A stretch of 64,000 nucleotides of DNA from Halocaridina rubra (lineage: Eukaryota > Arthropoda > Malacostraca > Decapoda > Atyidae): NCBI GenBank assembly GCA_037179515.1, contig JAXCGZ010022657.1, positions 203,889 to 267,888 of the forward strand, given 5' to 3'. A program made the position numbers and the translations under genes. Below, one piece after another: positions 50,501-61,749 of the stretch (its first letter is position 1; each line of letters begins with the position of its first letter). The notes under the pieces are model-generated. The model ran no database searches. It was not told the origin of the DNA and saw only the letters and a list, made by a program, of their open reading frames with translations.

Positions 50501-50587
50501 AATGACCTGACTGATCTACTAAGTCGACGGTCGTTACCCTCATATGAGGAAGCTGGTGCTGTTAGCCTAAATTTGACTAGTCGGTAA
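47536..50587 (+). CDS. pol: Pol polyprotein: integrase, then reverse transcriptase and RNase H
   Basis: Counting from codon 47587, integrase comes first: zinc-binding H77/H83...C113-x2-C116 (PLSGHRGKAKTRHV, SCPVC), then the catalytic core D145-x59-D205-x35-E241 (VAIDILGP, TSDNGSQF, GACERYNG), then a GPY-type C-terminal region (LRWKGPYTVVHRVTPDNYVL, about 375). After a linker comes a gypsy-type reverse transcriptase: RHSYGLPHQLSLRLKEDLD, YLSKLDLASGFWQVPL (about 648), FGMVNAPGCFSRLM and catalytic FIDDILVHS (about 710), then the connection and RNase H (FILQTDASDEGLGAVLLQ, about 860). A one-base shift near 50373 moves the end (TDHRPLLYLQTADKLNPRLK) into another frame, stopping at 50587. RT and integrase motifs are Ty3/gypsy-like but the order is that of copia. 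The protein would copy element RNA and insert the DNA with 5-bp duplications. Confidence 0.93.
47548..47554 (+). promoter_or_regulatory. Candidate -1 ribosomal frameshift heptamer
   Basis: TTTCCCC read as T TTC CCC in the gag-pro frame fits X XXY YYZ. It lies inside the 46-base overlap (47536-47581) where both frames are open, and a -1 shift leads into pol. No downstream pseudoknot was assessed. Confidence 0.5.
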
Positions 50588-51224
50588 AGATTACTTCTCT
50601 AATGTGTTGTTTATTTTTTATGTTTATCTTCTATGTCTTTAATACTGTACTGTACTTGTTTATTTTAGCGTACAAACGTTATTCCTAATGGAAGACGAAA
50701 AAGATGAAGAATAATTTTTTGATCGTAGTTTTATATTTCCCTTTGTGGGACTCTGAAAGCCAGAACATGGCGGAAACGTTTTAGTTTAGTGTTGAATAGC
50801 TGAAACTGTTTTAAATCCAGTCGCCAATGTTAATGACGACGTGGTTCAAATTTTACATTTGCGTATACTGTATTTTTTTTTTATATTATATTATTGCCTT
50901 CTTGCATGTGAAGCATACATAAACTTAAATATTGATATTCATTGATATCTAATTGTGATTTAATTTTCTAGAAATTTGAATTTGATCACATTTCTTTTAT
51001 GTTTTGCATGTCATTTAATGTTTTGTTTACAAGACTTGTTCACTTTTCCTAATAGTATAATATGTTCCAGTGGTGGATCCCATTCTTATTGTTCATTTAT
51101 TCTTTTCCATGAAAAGGATATTTCATCCCTCATAATAACACTGAAGTCACCGTAACTTCCTCTGTTCTTTTTTCGCCTTCTGTAGTAGAATTTTGCTAAA
51201 TCAATATTCTCTAGAAAGGGCCTT
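50588..51224 (+). other. Retrotransposon 3' non-coding region and polypurine tract
   Basis: No open frame supported, so no envelope gene. The purine run AGAAAGGG (about 51213-51220) lies just before the right LTR and is the best candidate for the plus-strand primer. Confidence 0.65.
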
Positions 51225-53007
51225 TGTGACAGAGTGTTTCGTTCAAAGTCACCAGAGGCTGTTAGATGCCTTATTAATTAATTTAGTAACTTAGCTGTTA
51301 TTTTCTAACTAAAAAAATTAATTCCCACTTCTTGACTTTTGCAGATTATGATTATTTGCAATTTATATTTTAGCTCATAGCTAATTTTAAATATACCTTA
51401 TTTACTCTTCTTGTACGTGTAGAAGTATAGCCCCGATTTAAAGGCTGCTCCTATTTTCCGTCTGCTACAAGCCAAAAACATTCTGGAGATTGTTTACCAG
51501 TAACCTAACTTTTCATTATTATTCTCGTTTTATTTTATTTGCTTCCACTTGTTGCACCTAAAAATACTGTCTCTCCCTTGCATCTCTGCTATAATTGCCT
51601 GCCAGGGACCACCACTAAAATAGTCCTTAAATTATATCAGAGCCAGTTACTGCTCTAGAAAATGTATCCTACAGATGAACTCACCAGGAGGGACAATGAG
51701 ACGCCCTCCTTTGGCGCTCAAACTTCGAAGAGGCAACATCTCGCCTGAGCAGTCTAAGTTTATTTCAAACCTTATTTACGTGGCATCTTCACAGGAATTC
51801 ATCTAGCACAACAAGGTGAGGGATAGTGTATGGTAAAGCTCGTGGGTCAAGCAAATTGGTTTATTTTCGAGAATTAGTTACATTCGTTACTGGCTAAATC
51901 TTACGGATTTTTATTCTCAGATTCCATTCCCATACACACGAAATTTTGTAGATTACCAAACCGGAATCTCACATGCCAAAGTTAATTCCTTAACCTGTAA
52001 ATTACAGCTGATTTACATTGCTAAGAAGTTTCTTTTCATTGAATGTGATAAACGAAAATCTCATCCTCTGAAGACTGGTTATGAGCCCGTAAAAATCTAT
52101 CTCTTTTCCTAATAAATTCTAATTTCATTTCACCTCTTTCTGTCATCGTAAATAAAGTGTTTTACGTCAAAAAAAAAACTCGTTAATAAAGCTATTTGCT
52201 ATTCAAATTGCAAATAATTAATCATTTAGCTAGAGTGTTTTACGCTATAATCTGCAAATAATTAAAAGGTAATATTACCCTGTTGGCTTTGCAAATATTT
52301 CTTGTTAACCACAATTTAATGAATGCATACTGTATTTATCTTGCTAATTCTTCATATGTTGGGGATAAAGTGTTTTGAGTTATAAGTTGCAAATACCTCA
52401 AAAGGTGGTTTTGCACCCTTTTTTTTTCATTGCAAAGTTCTTGATAACCAAAAGTGAATAAATTGTTTTCCTTTAAAACCAGTAAAGAATTAATGGTTTG
52501 TATGCTATTATGGTAGCATAAAGATTTCTGGTTAGCTGTGAATAACCAATATATTTTATCCAGTAGAATGACACTGGAAACTCATTATATGTGTGCTCAT
52601 GCTATCAGTTTCCCATTATAAACAGTGTGTCATTTCTGTTTCTGAAATTGCAGTGTCCTGTATTCTACTCTGCCTGTGTGACAGAGGTAATCATCGAGTT
52701 GAGGCCAAAGTCTTGGCATACGTCTGTGGTGCCGGGAAATGAAATTGTGCTCACCACCTCCGGGATTCGAGGTAGCATTTCATAAAATTTAATCAGAAAA
52801 TTCAATTCTTTTAATGTCATTGCATTTCCAAAATTAAAAGAAAGTTGAATTCTGAGGTTCATTTAACCGAATAATGGTAAAAGAGATGGGGTGTTCAAGT
52901 ACAAATATCTGTCCTGTCTGTTTGTGAGCTCTTAACCGAGCTCGGTACTTTGAGTCCCCTTAGTAAAACAGAATCTTAACAACACTCAACCATCCTAACC
53001 CCCAACA
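51225..53007 (+). repeat. Right LTR, 1783 bp
   Basis: Starts TGTGACAGAG and ends CCCCCAACA. Differs from the left LTR by scattered single bases and by an extra ~174 bp at about 51682-51855 (starting caccaggagggacaatga). Confidence 0.93.
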
Positions 53008-54184
<1,177 letters not shown>

Positions 54185-54756
54185 CCTTCAATTACCGCGA
54201 TGGTTAGGTTCCGGGACCCGGCGCGAGACAGGAAAATCGCGGAGTAGGATCAGCCTATATGTACATAGATATTTTAATTTATTTTTACGTTTACACTGTA
54301 CAAACCCTCCCTGTACTGTTAACAAACCACCCTTTACTTAATAAATAACAGCATGCAATGTAAATTTATATGAAAGTGATAGATAAAATTACAGTGAATG
54401 AAGTGGTAATTACATGACATACTCATGTACATAGGTATTTTACAATTATTTTTACATTTACGTACTGTATAAACCCTCCCTGCACTGTTAAAAAAACACC
54501 CTTTACTTTATAAATAACAGCAAGCAACGGAAATTTATATGAAAATGATAGGAAAACTTACCGTGAATGAGGTGATGATGACGTGACATACTCATATACA
54601 TAGGTATTTTACAATTATTTTTACGTTTACGTACTGTATAAACCCTCCCTGCACTGTTAAAAAAACACCCTTTACATTATAAATAACAGCATGCAACATA
54701 AATTTATATGTACGTGATAGGTAAACTTACCGTGAATGAGGTGATGATGATGTTTC

Positions 54757-55053
54757 TTGACCCTGGAGGAAATTATTTCGCAGCCAATAAAAGCTTTACG
54801 GCTGCTTTTTGGGGGAGAAGAACATGGTAATGGGGAGTTGCTGTCGCTGTTTCTTCTTTTGTTGGAAGATGGTATGGTAAGGAATCATGGCATTGTCGAG
54901 AAAATTACAGAAGGTCACCGAACGAACCATATTATCGTCATATTCCTGCGAGAGTTGTTAGGCTACTTTCACATGTTGATATATGGCTGCCAGACTTTCT
55001 AGTGTAAGGCCAGGTTCTTCAATTTCTTCGTGCGTTTCCTGAAGTTCTTCCTC
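54757..55053 (-). pseudogene. TigA transposase C-terminal remnant
   Basis: Corresponds to 36264-36540 of the long copy (acidic region and the QKKKQRQQLPITMFF-type end) but has several stops and shifts. Separated by a stop from the N-terminal frame upstream. Confidence 0.75.
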
Positions 55054-55422
55054 TTATTCGCTCGCTGATTTCGTCATTTCTTCCAAGTCTTCATCACTCA
55101 AAGGCTGCGAGTGGCAGTCAATCAGTTCATTCACATCTTCGTGAGTCATATCTTTAAAGCCCTCTCCTCCTAGCAATGTTACGACCCTCTTCGCCGATTT
55201 ATCAAAAGAAATGCTCACTGTTTTCCTGATCTTTGCCTCGTCCTTTTTGATGTAGCGAACAGTAGATTTATTGAGGCCAAAATAGCGGCCGACATCTGTG
55301 AACCTTTTTCCTTCTTTCAACATATCTAAGAGTTTCACCTTATCCACTATGGTTAACATCCTCCTTTGCCGCTTAGGCTGACTACCAGAAGCCTTAGAAG
55401 ATGAAGGATGTTTGGGAGGCAT
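55054..55422 (-). CDS. TigA-derived DNA-binding protein lacking the catalytic core, 122 residues
   Basis: From the ATG at 55422: MPPKHPSSSKASGSQPKRQR, RMLTIVDKVKLLDMLKEGKR, FTDVGRYFGLNKSTVRYIKK (complete psq-type helix-turn-helix), KSAKRVVTLLGGEGFKDMTH and EDVNELIDCHSQPLSDEDLE, ending at a stop at 55054. A deletion joins the N-terminal domain in frame to the acidic C-terminal region, removing the CENP-B-type and DDD domains. The frame is uninterrupted. Such a protein could still bind TigA ends and compete with transposase, but it may also be a chance survivor; no expression evidence. Upstream codons to 55647 are non-coding leader. Confidence 0.6.
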   Translation of the reverse strand: MPPKHPSSSKASGSQPKRQRRMLTIVDKVKLLDMLKEGKRFTDVGRYFGLNKSTVRYIKKDEAKIRKTVSISFDKSAKRVVTLLGGEGFKDMTHEDVNELIDCHSQPLSDEDLEEMTKSASE

Positions 55423-56528
55423 TGCAAAGGTTAAATTTCGCGTGAAAACACAATCACAAGCAAAACGTATTAATAAGCACAATGTGAACGGCACACACGT
55501 GAGTTGGACTGAACGAGTGAGGCGAGACATTGGAGAATGGTGGGAAAAGCAAACTGCAATGAAAAAGCCAATCAGACCCCATGATACAGAACATACAGAA
55601 AAACAATTCTGTGATTCGTCGTCTCCCGACCTTTCGGCCAATAGCATTCCATGAACTATCTCACGTAGGTGAGAGCCTTTTCGTTTTCCGAAGCGTTGAT
55701 AGCGGTATCGTATTTTACATAGTGCAATACTGTTAGTATTTATGTTTTTTTATTATTTTTTACTGTTTTATTATTCTTAGGCTAGGAAATACTTGTTTTA
55801 TCAATAAAATCATGAAAATTTTAATATTCACTAGGTCACGTAGGTGAAAGCCTTTGCGTTTTCCGAAACGTGATACCAGTATTGTATTTTACATGGTGCA
55901 ATACGGTTAGTACTGTATTTATGTTTTTTACTATTTTATTATTCTTAGGCTAGGAAATACTTGTTTTATCAATAAAATAATGAAAATTTTAATATTCACT
56001 AGGTCACGTAGGTGAGAGCCTTTGCATTTTCCAAAACGCTGATACCGGTATCGTATTTTACGTGGTGCAATACTGTTAGTATTTATGTTTTTTACTATTT
56101 TTTACTGTTTTATTATTCTTAGGCTAAGAAATACGTTTTTTTATCAATAAAATCATGAAACTACTAGAAATTTTAATATACAGTATATGCTAGCTCACTT
56201 AGGTGCGACCCCAATACATTGTACGCTATCGGACACTATTTGACATGATGCAATACCCTGTACTGTGAGTTATATATCTAAATTCATGTTTTTTACTATT
56301 TTTTACTGTTTTATTATTCGTAGGCTGGGAAATAAATTTTTTTATCAATTAAATAATGAAATTTGTTTTTTTCAATAAAAAAAATTAAAATACTGAAAAT
56401 TTATATTTTTTTAATATTTTAATATTTTTGCAAATACCCAAAAAATAAAATAATAATTTGCCAAAAAAAAACGTGGTACAGTGAAAACACGAGCCAAGAA
56501 ACGCGATCCCGCGAAGGATCACTGTATA

Positions 56529-57014
56529 CAGTAATCCCTCATTTATCGCGGGGGTTCGGTTCCGGGACCGGCCGCGATAGGTGAAAAACCGCAAAGTAGG
56601 AGCACCATTAATTAATTTTTTTTTTTATTATTGTGACACCAGGAAGGGCCAAAAAATAATAAAATAAAACATCCTTTATTGGGCCTGGGCATGAAGAATA
56701 CATAAAGTAAAGAGACACAGAGATGGAGAGTGTAATGACCTGTCAGATGTGAAGGGATTATAAAAGATGTGTAATGAATATCCAATTCTCTGCTGGGTTT
56801 TAATATACCTCTGCATTACTTTCATGATGTCTATTCCAAATATTCTCCTTAGATATCATTATTTTTATTATTATTATTATTGGCAACAATAATTTTCCTT
56901 TGATGATGATTGTGGTGATTATTATGATTATTATTATTATTACGAATTTGTCATTAAACCATTATTTTTACAATATATAATGTAGTTTTGGTTGAATGAG
57001 CAAGAGTTAATTAA

Positions 57015-57017
<3 letters not shown>
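56529..57017 (+). mobile_element. FbD element, left half
   Basis: CAGTAATCCCTCATTTATCG follows TATA. Same order as 19510-20050: tgacaccagga, ctgtcagatgtgaaggga, (ATT)n, gtagttttggttgaatga, gagttaattaaaga, then (CT)n. The right half is missing: after the (CT)n a LINE begins. Confidence 0.82.

Positions 57018-57095
<78 letters not shown>
57018..57095. repeat. (CT)n microsatellite
   Basis: FbD core; the LINE 5' end follows at about 57096. Confidence 0.97.
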
Positions 57096-57428
57096 GGTCA
57101 TGGTGGCCGGTATAGTTACAACAGACGACTGAGTGAGCTCTACAGTTATTGCTGATTTCTGAGGGTTCTACAGCGCAGTTTGATTCCTCACCGTGCCTAG
57201 ATTCATAGTAAGATACAGGCATCATTTTAGTGTCAACAGTGCTTTTTGGGGTCTTTTTGGACTTAGTCTGTAGTTTCGAGAAAAAGCTATCTGTCAGTGG
57301 TAAAACCCCATTCGTTTGGCTGACTCGGATTTGCGCATGCGCAGTACGACGTGGGGGGGTGACGTCATAGTTGCCTCCCTCTCTCGTTGACGTCTCTCCA
57401 AGCTAGTGTTGCCACCTCACCTGACATC
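57096..57428 (+). other. LINE 5' UTR
   Basis: No coding sequence supported before the ATG at 57429. GC-richer than surrounding DNA and holds two palindromic factor sites (57332-57367). Confidence 0.7.
57332..57367 (+). promoter_or_regulatory. Putative internal promoter: NRF1-type site and CRE
   Basis: TGCGCATGCGCA (57332-57343) is a perfect NRF1-type palindrome and TGACGTCA (57360-57367) a perfect cAMP-response element. They lie 60-100 bp before ORF1, where LINEs keep internal promoters. Function inferred. Confidence 0.5.
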
Positions 57429-58958
57429 ATGGACTATTCTGGACCATCCTCCGTGGCGGATATCGAGGCCGACATCGCCCTGTGTGACGAGGATGTCCAG
57501 GATATGCGGGATTGGCCTCCTCTTCCACCATGTAGACATCAGCAGCCGCCAGCTGGGGTTATGTGCTCTCACCCTCATCCTCAACTACTGAACTCTGCCT
57601 CCTCTAAACGCCCCATAGACCATGGGTCTGATTCCAGCAGTGCCTCAACGTCACCTGCTGCCAAAACGCACAAGACAGACAAGGATGCTGTTCCACTTGC
57701 AGCCTTTGGCAGTCCCTTGCCCTGCCCTCTACCTCCTGCTGTACCTTTGTTGCCTCCTTCAGCTACCTCTTCATCACTCCAGTCAGCTGCACTCTCATCG
57801 CTCCCATCTGCTGCCCCAGCCTTTGCTCCCCGGGCAGATTATGTCAAGCTGGGCTTCCAAGAAAACCCCTCCAGTGAAGTGAAGCTTCGTTGGCTTACTG
57901 ATGTCACCAAAACTTTTTGTCTCAATCGGGAGCTGGCTGAGGTGAAGATGTCTTCGGTTACATCACGCTTTGTCTACATCTCGAGGCGTCGCAAGGACAT
58001 CATTGACAGGGTCATGAGTGGTGATTTTCTGTCTCTACGTTGCGATATTCAGGACTCGATTGAGCGGCCCCGTAAGTTCCCAACATACCTCGTTACTCGC
58101 TACCCTATTGCACTTGACCCTTCCCTTGCCAAGGAGCTACCAGGAGTGCACACTGCTCGACGGTTCTTTCAGGACGGGGAGCCTATCAACCGTATTGTCA
58201 TCACCTGGAGTCTCCCTGAACCACCCCCACCAGTCGTTGAGTTTTCCTTTCTCCCTTGCCTCCCTTCCTGTGAATTGCGCAGGATGAAGGACGAGCAGCC
58301 TTGGTGTTTTAAATGCTGGGGTATTGGCCATATCTCACGCTATTGTTCTGCTCCGGCCAGATGTGCGTGGTGTGCTGCTGGCCATGACACACGCTCCTGC
58401 CCGCACCGTATACCTGCCTCATCTGCTGCTGCCGCTGCTTGTGATACTGCTTCGGGATCCACGTCTCAGCCTCCGCCAGACACTTCGCAGTGGAAGTGTG
58501 TTCGGTGCAACATGCCTGGGGTCAACGTCTGGCATGGCTGTGCTAGACGGTCTCATGCCACACCACCTGAGCGCGCTCCACTGCCCCCGCCACCACCCAT
58601 CGCCGCACCTTCCTCTCTACGTCCTACTGACTCTGCTGACATCATTGCTCTCCGTAAGGCTGTTGCTACCCTGGAGTCCCGCTGTACAGCTCTCACAGCT
58701 CGCTTTGATACCATAGGTGCCCGCATTGACAGTATGGTCACCCAGCAAGATACAATGGAAAGGACTCTCGCAGATTTGGTTGAGTCTCATCATGTTGTTA
58801 TCGACACCATCACGACTCTCACTGACAAGCTTAATAAGGTCGCCTCCCACCTTGAGAAGTTGACTGATGTGCAGCCCAGGTCTTCTTCATCCCATGCTCC
58901 GTCTGACAGTGCCCCACCCACTTCTGCCCTCCGCAAAAATAAGAATAAGATTCGCTAG
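57429..58958 (+). CDS. LINE ORF1, nucleic-acid-binding protein with zinc knuckles
   Basis: 509 residues from the ATG at 57429 (MDYSGPSSVADIEADIALCD). The N-terminal third is Pro/Ser/Ala-rich and low in complexity. The middle part (VKLRWLTDVTKTFCLNRELA, RYPIALDPSLAKELPGVHTA, RRFFQDGEPINRIVITWSLP) is the RNA-binding-like region of I and R1 type ORF1. Then come two CCHC knuckles, CFKCWGIGHISRYC (C-x2-C-x4-H-x4-C) and CAWCAAGHDTRSC (C-x2-C-x3-H-x4-C), and a third Cys/His group CVRCNMPGVNVWHGC. The C-terminal part is a probable coiled coil (ALRKAVATLESRCTALTARF, DSMVTQQDTMERTLADLVES). It would coat element RNA. The frame is intact and overlaps ORF2 by 92 bases. Confidence 0.88.
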   Translation: MDYSGPSSVADIEADIALCDEDVQDMRDWPPLPPCRHQQPPAGVMCSHPHPQLLNSASSKRPIDHGSDSSSASTSPAAKTHKTDKDAVPLAAFGSPLPCPLPPAVPLLPPSATSSSLQSAALSSLPSAAPAFAPRADYVKLGFQENPSSEVKLRWLTDVTKTFCLNRELAEVKMSSVTSRFVYISRRRKDIIDRVMSGDFLSLRCDIQDSIERPRKFPTYLVTRYPIALDPSLAKELPGVHTARRFFQDGEPINRIVITWSLPEPPPPVVEFSFLPCLPSCELRRMKDEQPWCFKCWGIGHISRYCSAPARCAWCAAGHDTRSCPHRIPASSAAAAACDTASGSTSQPPPDTSQWKCVRCNMPGVNVWHGCARRSHATPPERAPLPPPPPIAAPSSLRPTDSADIIALRKAVATLESRCTALTARFDTIGARIDSMVTQQDTMERTLADLVESHHVVIDTITTLTDKLNKVASHLEKLTDVQPRSSSSHAPSDSAPPTSALRKNKNKIR

Positions 58959-61749
58959 TCGCATACAATTTCATGCCATCTCTTGGAATGCCTTTGGAAT
59001 TAGACACTCTCCTAAACTCACTGCACTTAGAGCCTATGTTTATCGTCATCATCCGCAGGTTATTTTCATACAAGAGGCTTTTCCTGGTGGTGCTCCACCA
59101 GGGGAGGAGGCTCCTATGCTCACAGGGTATGTTTCATATGTGCATTATACCAGAAGAGGACTCATTACCTACATTCATTCCTCCATACCTCACACGCTCC
59201 TTGGTTCTTCTGCACAAGTTGATATGACCTTTCAGCTCTTTGAAATCACTGTTGGGAATGGTACTCTTCGATTGTGCAATGTCTACTCTGCCCCAGGTGT
59301 GATTAATTTACCAGCCCTTCCAATACCTACAGACAGTGGAATGATCTATATGGGGGATTTTAACGCCAGACACCCCGCCCTTGGTGACTCATCTCCCACT
59401 CCCAATCGCGGTGGCAAGCCTCTGCTCGACTACATCCGCCGCTACCGCCTCACGCGCTGGGATACTGGTGGTGCCACACATGCTCGTGGGGGTACTGTAG
59501 ATCACATTCTCACAGCTGGCCTTGTGGTACCTAATGTCTCCTGCTCTTCTATCCCTTCTCTCTTTTCTGACCATGTTGCCCTTAGCCTGAAATACTCCAT
59601 ACTCCAGACTCCAGCTACCCTCCCCCATCACCGCACCCGCATCTCTATCCCTCCCAAATACTGCCCCACTTATATTTCCTTTATCTCTCACCTCCTTCCC
59701 ACTTTTGATCTCCTTTCTCCAGACAGCTTATACAACTCCCTGGTGAATTCTACACATGACTTCTACACGCATTATGTTCTCAGACCACACGTTCCACGTC
59801 GCCCTGAGGCCCATTCCTGGACTCTGGATCAGCGTATTGCCCAGGCGGAAAGGACAGCTGTGGATGCTGGACTCTCCTTTCAAAGACAGCCCACGCCTGA
59901 CCACCTGCACCAATATCAGTTGGCAAGGGATGATCTGGTTGCCCTGCAGAAGTGCGTGCACACGGAGTATTGGCAGAAATTTACGGATAGTATTAACCAT
60001 CAGACTAGCGCTGGGACTATGTGGCATCTTATAAGGAAGGCTGTCAAGAAGAAATCCACCTGTGCTCTACACCACAGTCCGCTTGAGTATGCTCAGGACC
60101 TCATTACTACCTGGTCAGCACAGTCACAAACTTGCAACCTTCCCGGGAACGTTCAAGAGGCACTCTCCACCCGCCGCAGTGTTCGTAACCTCCGCCTAAT
60201 GGGTGCAGTACTACAGACGGATGAAGAGGATGACATCCTATTCACAGAGGATGAACTACAACGTGCTCTTGCTAGGATTAAGACTACTGCCCCTGGGGAG
60301 GATGGTCTTACATATCAAGTTCTCCGTCTTCTTCAGAAAGTTCCTGGTAACCCCCTATTGCAGCTCTTCAATCTTTGCTTTCGCTTGGGGCATGTGCCCT
60401 CTGCCTGGACCAGAAGCACTATTATTCCTCTACCAAAACCTGGAACCGATAAATTTAGGCCTATCTCCCTCACCTCCTGCTTCAGCAAAGTGTTTGAACG
60501 CATCCTTCTTGCCCGGCTCATGCACCGTCTACAGGATAAGCTCTCCCCCAGTCTTTATGGTTTCCTCCCACAACGGAGCACACATCACTGCCTCGCTGAA
60601 CTCTACACCCGTCTCTCTCCCACCAGTGTGGTCGCCTTCCTGGACCTCAAATCTGCCTTCGATATAGCCAACAGGGAAATTATTCTTGACCAGCTGGTGG
60701 ACTTTGGAGTTCGGGGCAGCATACTGAAATGGATACGGGGATATCTCTGCAACAGAACATCACGTGTCCTTTTTAAAGGGTCGTATAGCTCCTATGAACG
60801 GTTTGAACTGGGCACTCCTCAGGGGGGTGTGCTAAGTCCTTTTCTATTCAATATCCTTATGCATCGTCTACTCTCCCTCCTTCCTGTCATCCCCGGTACT
60901 ACAGTTACCTGCTATGCGGACGACATATGCATCCACACGACCTCAACTCACGACCTTCAGCACATGCTCCATGTTTTTTACGTGTCTGCTACCTCCTGTG
61001 GCCTTATTATCTCCCCAGAAAAAAGCAGGATTTTTACTTCACGCAACTGCAGAGCACTGCCCGCATTCACCATGGGTGGTAATGTCATCCCTCACTGCAC
61101 ACAGTATACGTATTTAGGTGCACCAGTCCGGATCACCCCAGCTATACCTGCACGTCAACGAATTCATCCCTTTGTGAAGAGCCTTCTTGACCGTCTGGAG
61201 CCCCGCTTTGCCCCTATCAAGTGGCTTGCCAACAATGCTGCAGGTGTCTCCATCCCAGTGGCGAGGACCCTCTACATCCTACTACTTCGGTCAGTGGTCG
61301 ACTATCTGTCTCCTGCCTTGTGTCAACTTCCTAGACCAGCTCTCGAGCCACTTGAAAAGTTCCAGAATCGAGTCATGAGATTTATCTTGGGATGTTCTCT
61401 CTCTACCCGTATTGTGAGTATGCAGTTGGAGCTCAACTTGCCCCCTCTTGTGGAGAGGATTTATGCCAATGTGTCCTATTTTACTGTTAAGTGTCTTCAC
61501 TACCCCCTTCTTGCTCCGTACTTCTCTGCTGTCATGAGGACGTCCCTGGATCCAGACGCACCCAGGCTCCCACTTCGAGCAGGAGGTCATAACCTTATCA
61601 GGGTGGTGAGTGACATTCTCCGTGGCCTTGACATCGACCTGCCTGTGCAGGCGGCTGTCCCAGATTTACCACCCTGGCGTGTCCCCCTCCCCGCTGTCAC
61701 ATATACACCGACCTCGAAGGATGTCTATCCCCCCTGCAGAGACAGTTAG
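58867..61749 (+). CDS. LINE ORF2: APE-type endonuclease and reverse transcriptase
   Basis: From the ATG at 58867. The endonuclease runs over residues ~35-245: FHAISWNAFGIRHSPKL, VIFIQEAF (catalytic Glu), YMGDFNARHP (Asp/Asn) and FSDHVAL (Asp-His), the EEP fold that nicks target DNA. RT runs from ~470 to 700: APGEDGLTYQVLRLL, FRPISLTSCFSKVFERILL, VVAFLDLKSAFDIANREIIL, GTPQGGVLSPFLFNILM and the catalytic CYADDICIH. The thumb and connection follow (YTYLGAPVRITPAIPARQR, NRVMRFILGC). The frame stops at 61749 because of a one-base shift in a run of six C at about 61731-61736; RNase H continues in the next frame. Otherwise intact, so the copy is young. The protein would perform target-primed reverse transcription in the nucleus. 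Confidence 0.93.
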   Translation: MCSPGLLHPMLRLTVPHPLLPSAKIRIRFASRIQFHAISWNAFGIRHSPKLTALRAYVYRHHPQVIFIQEAFPGGAPPGEEAPMLTGYVSYVHYTRRGLITYIHSSIPHTLLGSSAQVDMTFQLFEITVGNGTLRLCNVYSAPGVINLPALPIPTDSGMIYMGDFNARHPALGDSSPTPNRGGKPLLDYIRRYRLTRWDTGGATHARGGTVDHILTAGLVVPNVSCSSIPSLFSDHVALSLKYSILQTPATLPHHRTRISIPPKYCPTYISFISHLLPTFDLLSPDSLYNSLVNSTHDFYTHYVLRPHVPRRPEAHSWTLDQRIAQAERTAVDAGLSFQRQPTPDHLHQYQLARDDLVALQKCVHTEYWQKFTDSINHQTSAGTMWHLIRKAVKKKSTCALHHSPLEYAQDLITTWSAQSQTCNLPGNVQEALSTRRSVRNLRLMGAVLQTDEEDDILFTEDELQRALARIKTTAPGEDGLTYQVLRLLQKVPGNPLLQLFNLCFRLGHVPSAWTRSTIIPLPKPGTDKFRPISLTSCFSKVFERILLARLMHRLQDKLSPSLYGFLPQRSTHHCLAELYTRLSPTSVVAFLDLKSAFDIANREIILDQLVDFGVRGSILKWIRGYLCNRTSRVLFKGSYSSYERFELGTPQGGVLSPFLFNILMHRLLSLLPVIPGTTVTCYADDICIHTTSTHDLQHMLHVFYVSATSCGLIISPEKSRIFTSRNCRALPAFTMGGNVIPHCTQYTYLGAPVRITPAIPARQRIHPFVKSLLDRLEPRFAPIKWLANNAAGVSIPVARTLYILLLRSVVDYLSPALCQLPRPALEPLEKFQNRVMRFILGCSLSTRIVSMQLELNLPPLVERIYANVSYFTVKCLHYPLLAPYFSAVMRTSLDPDAPRLPLRAGGHNLIRVVSDILRGLDIDLPVQAAVPDLPPWRVPLPAVTYTPTSKDVYPPCRDS

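Larger units (their letters stand above)
43228..53007 (+). mobile_element. Ty3/gypsy-type LTR retrotransposon with integrase before RT
   Basis: 9.8 kb with near-identical direct LTRs, a 5-bp duplication, a tRNA-Lys-type primer site, gag-pro and a pol frame. Order is protease, integrase, reverse transcriptase, RNase H, unlike ordinary gypsy elements. No envelope-like frame exists between pol and the right LTR. Both main frames carry one small frameshift, but LTR similarity is high, so the insertion is fairly recent. Confidence 0.93.

Noticed and set aside
50588..51224. Envelope gene after pol, which would make the element an errantivirus-like retrovirus
   Set aside because: No open frame of useful length and no signal peptide or transmembrane segment between pol and the right LTR.
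55412..55654. 80-codon plus-strand frame
   Set aside because: Antisense of the TigA transposase start and leader; no motif.
61291..61590. Minus-strand frames across the I-like LINE (also 59389-59691, 59728-60027)
   Set aside because: Shadows of ORF2, whose plus-strand frame carries the endonuclease and RT motifs.
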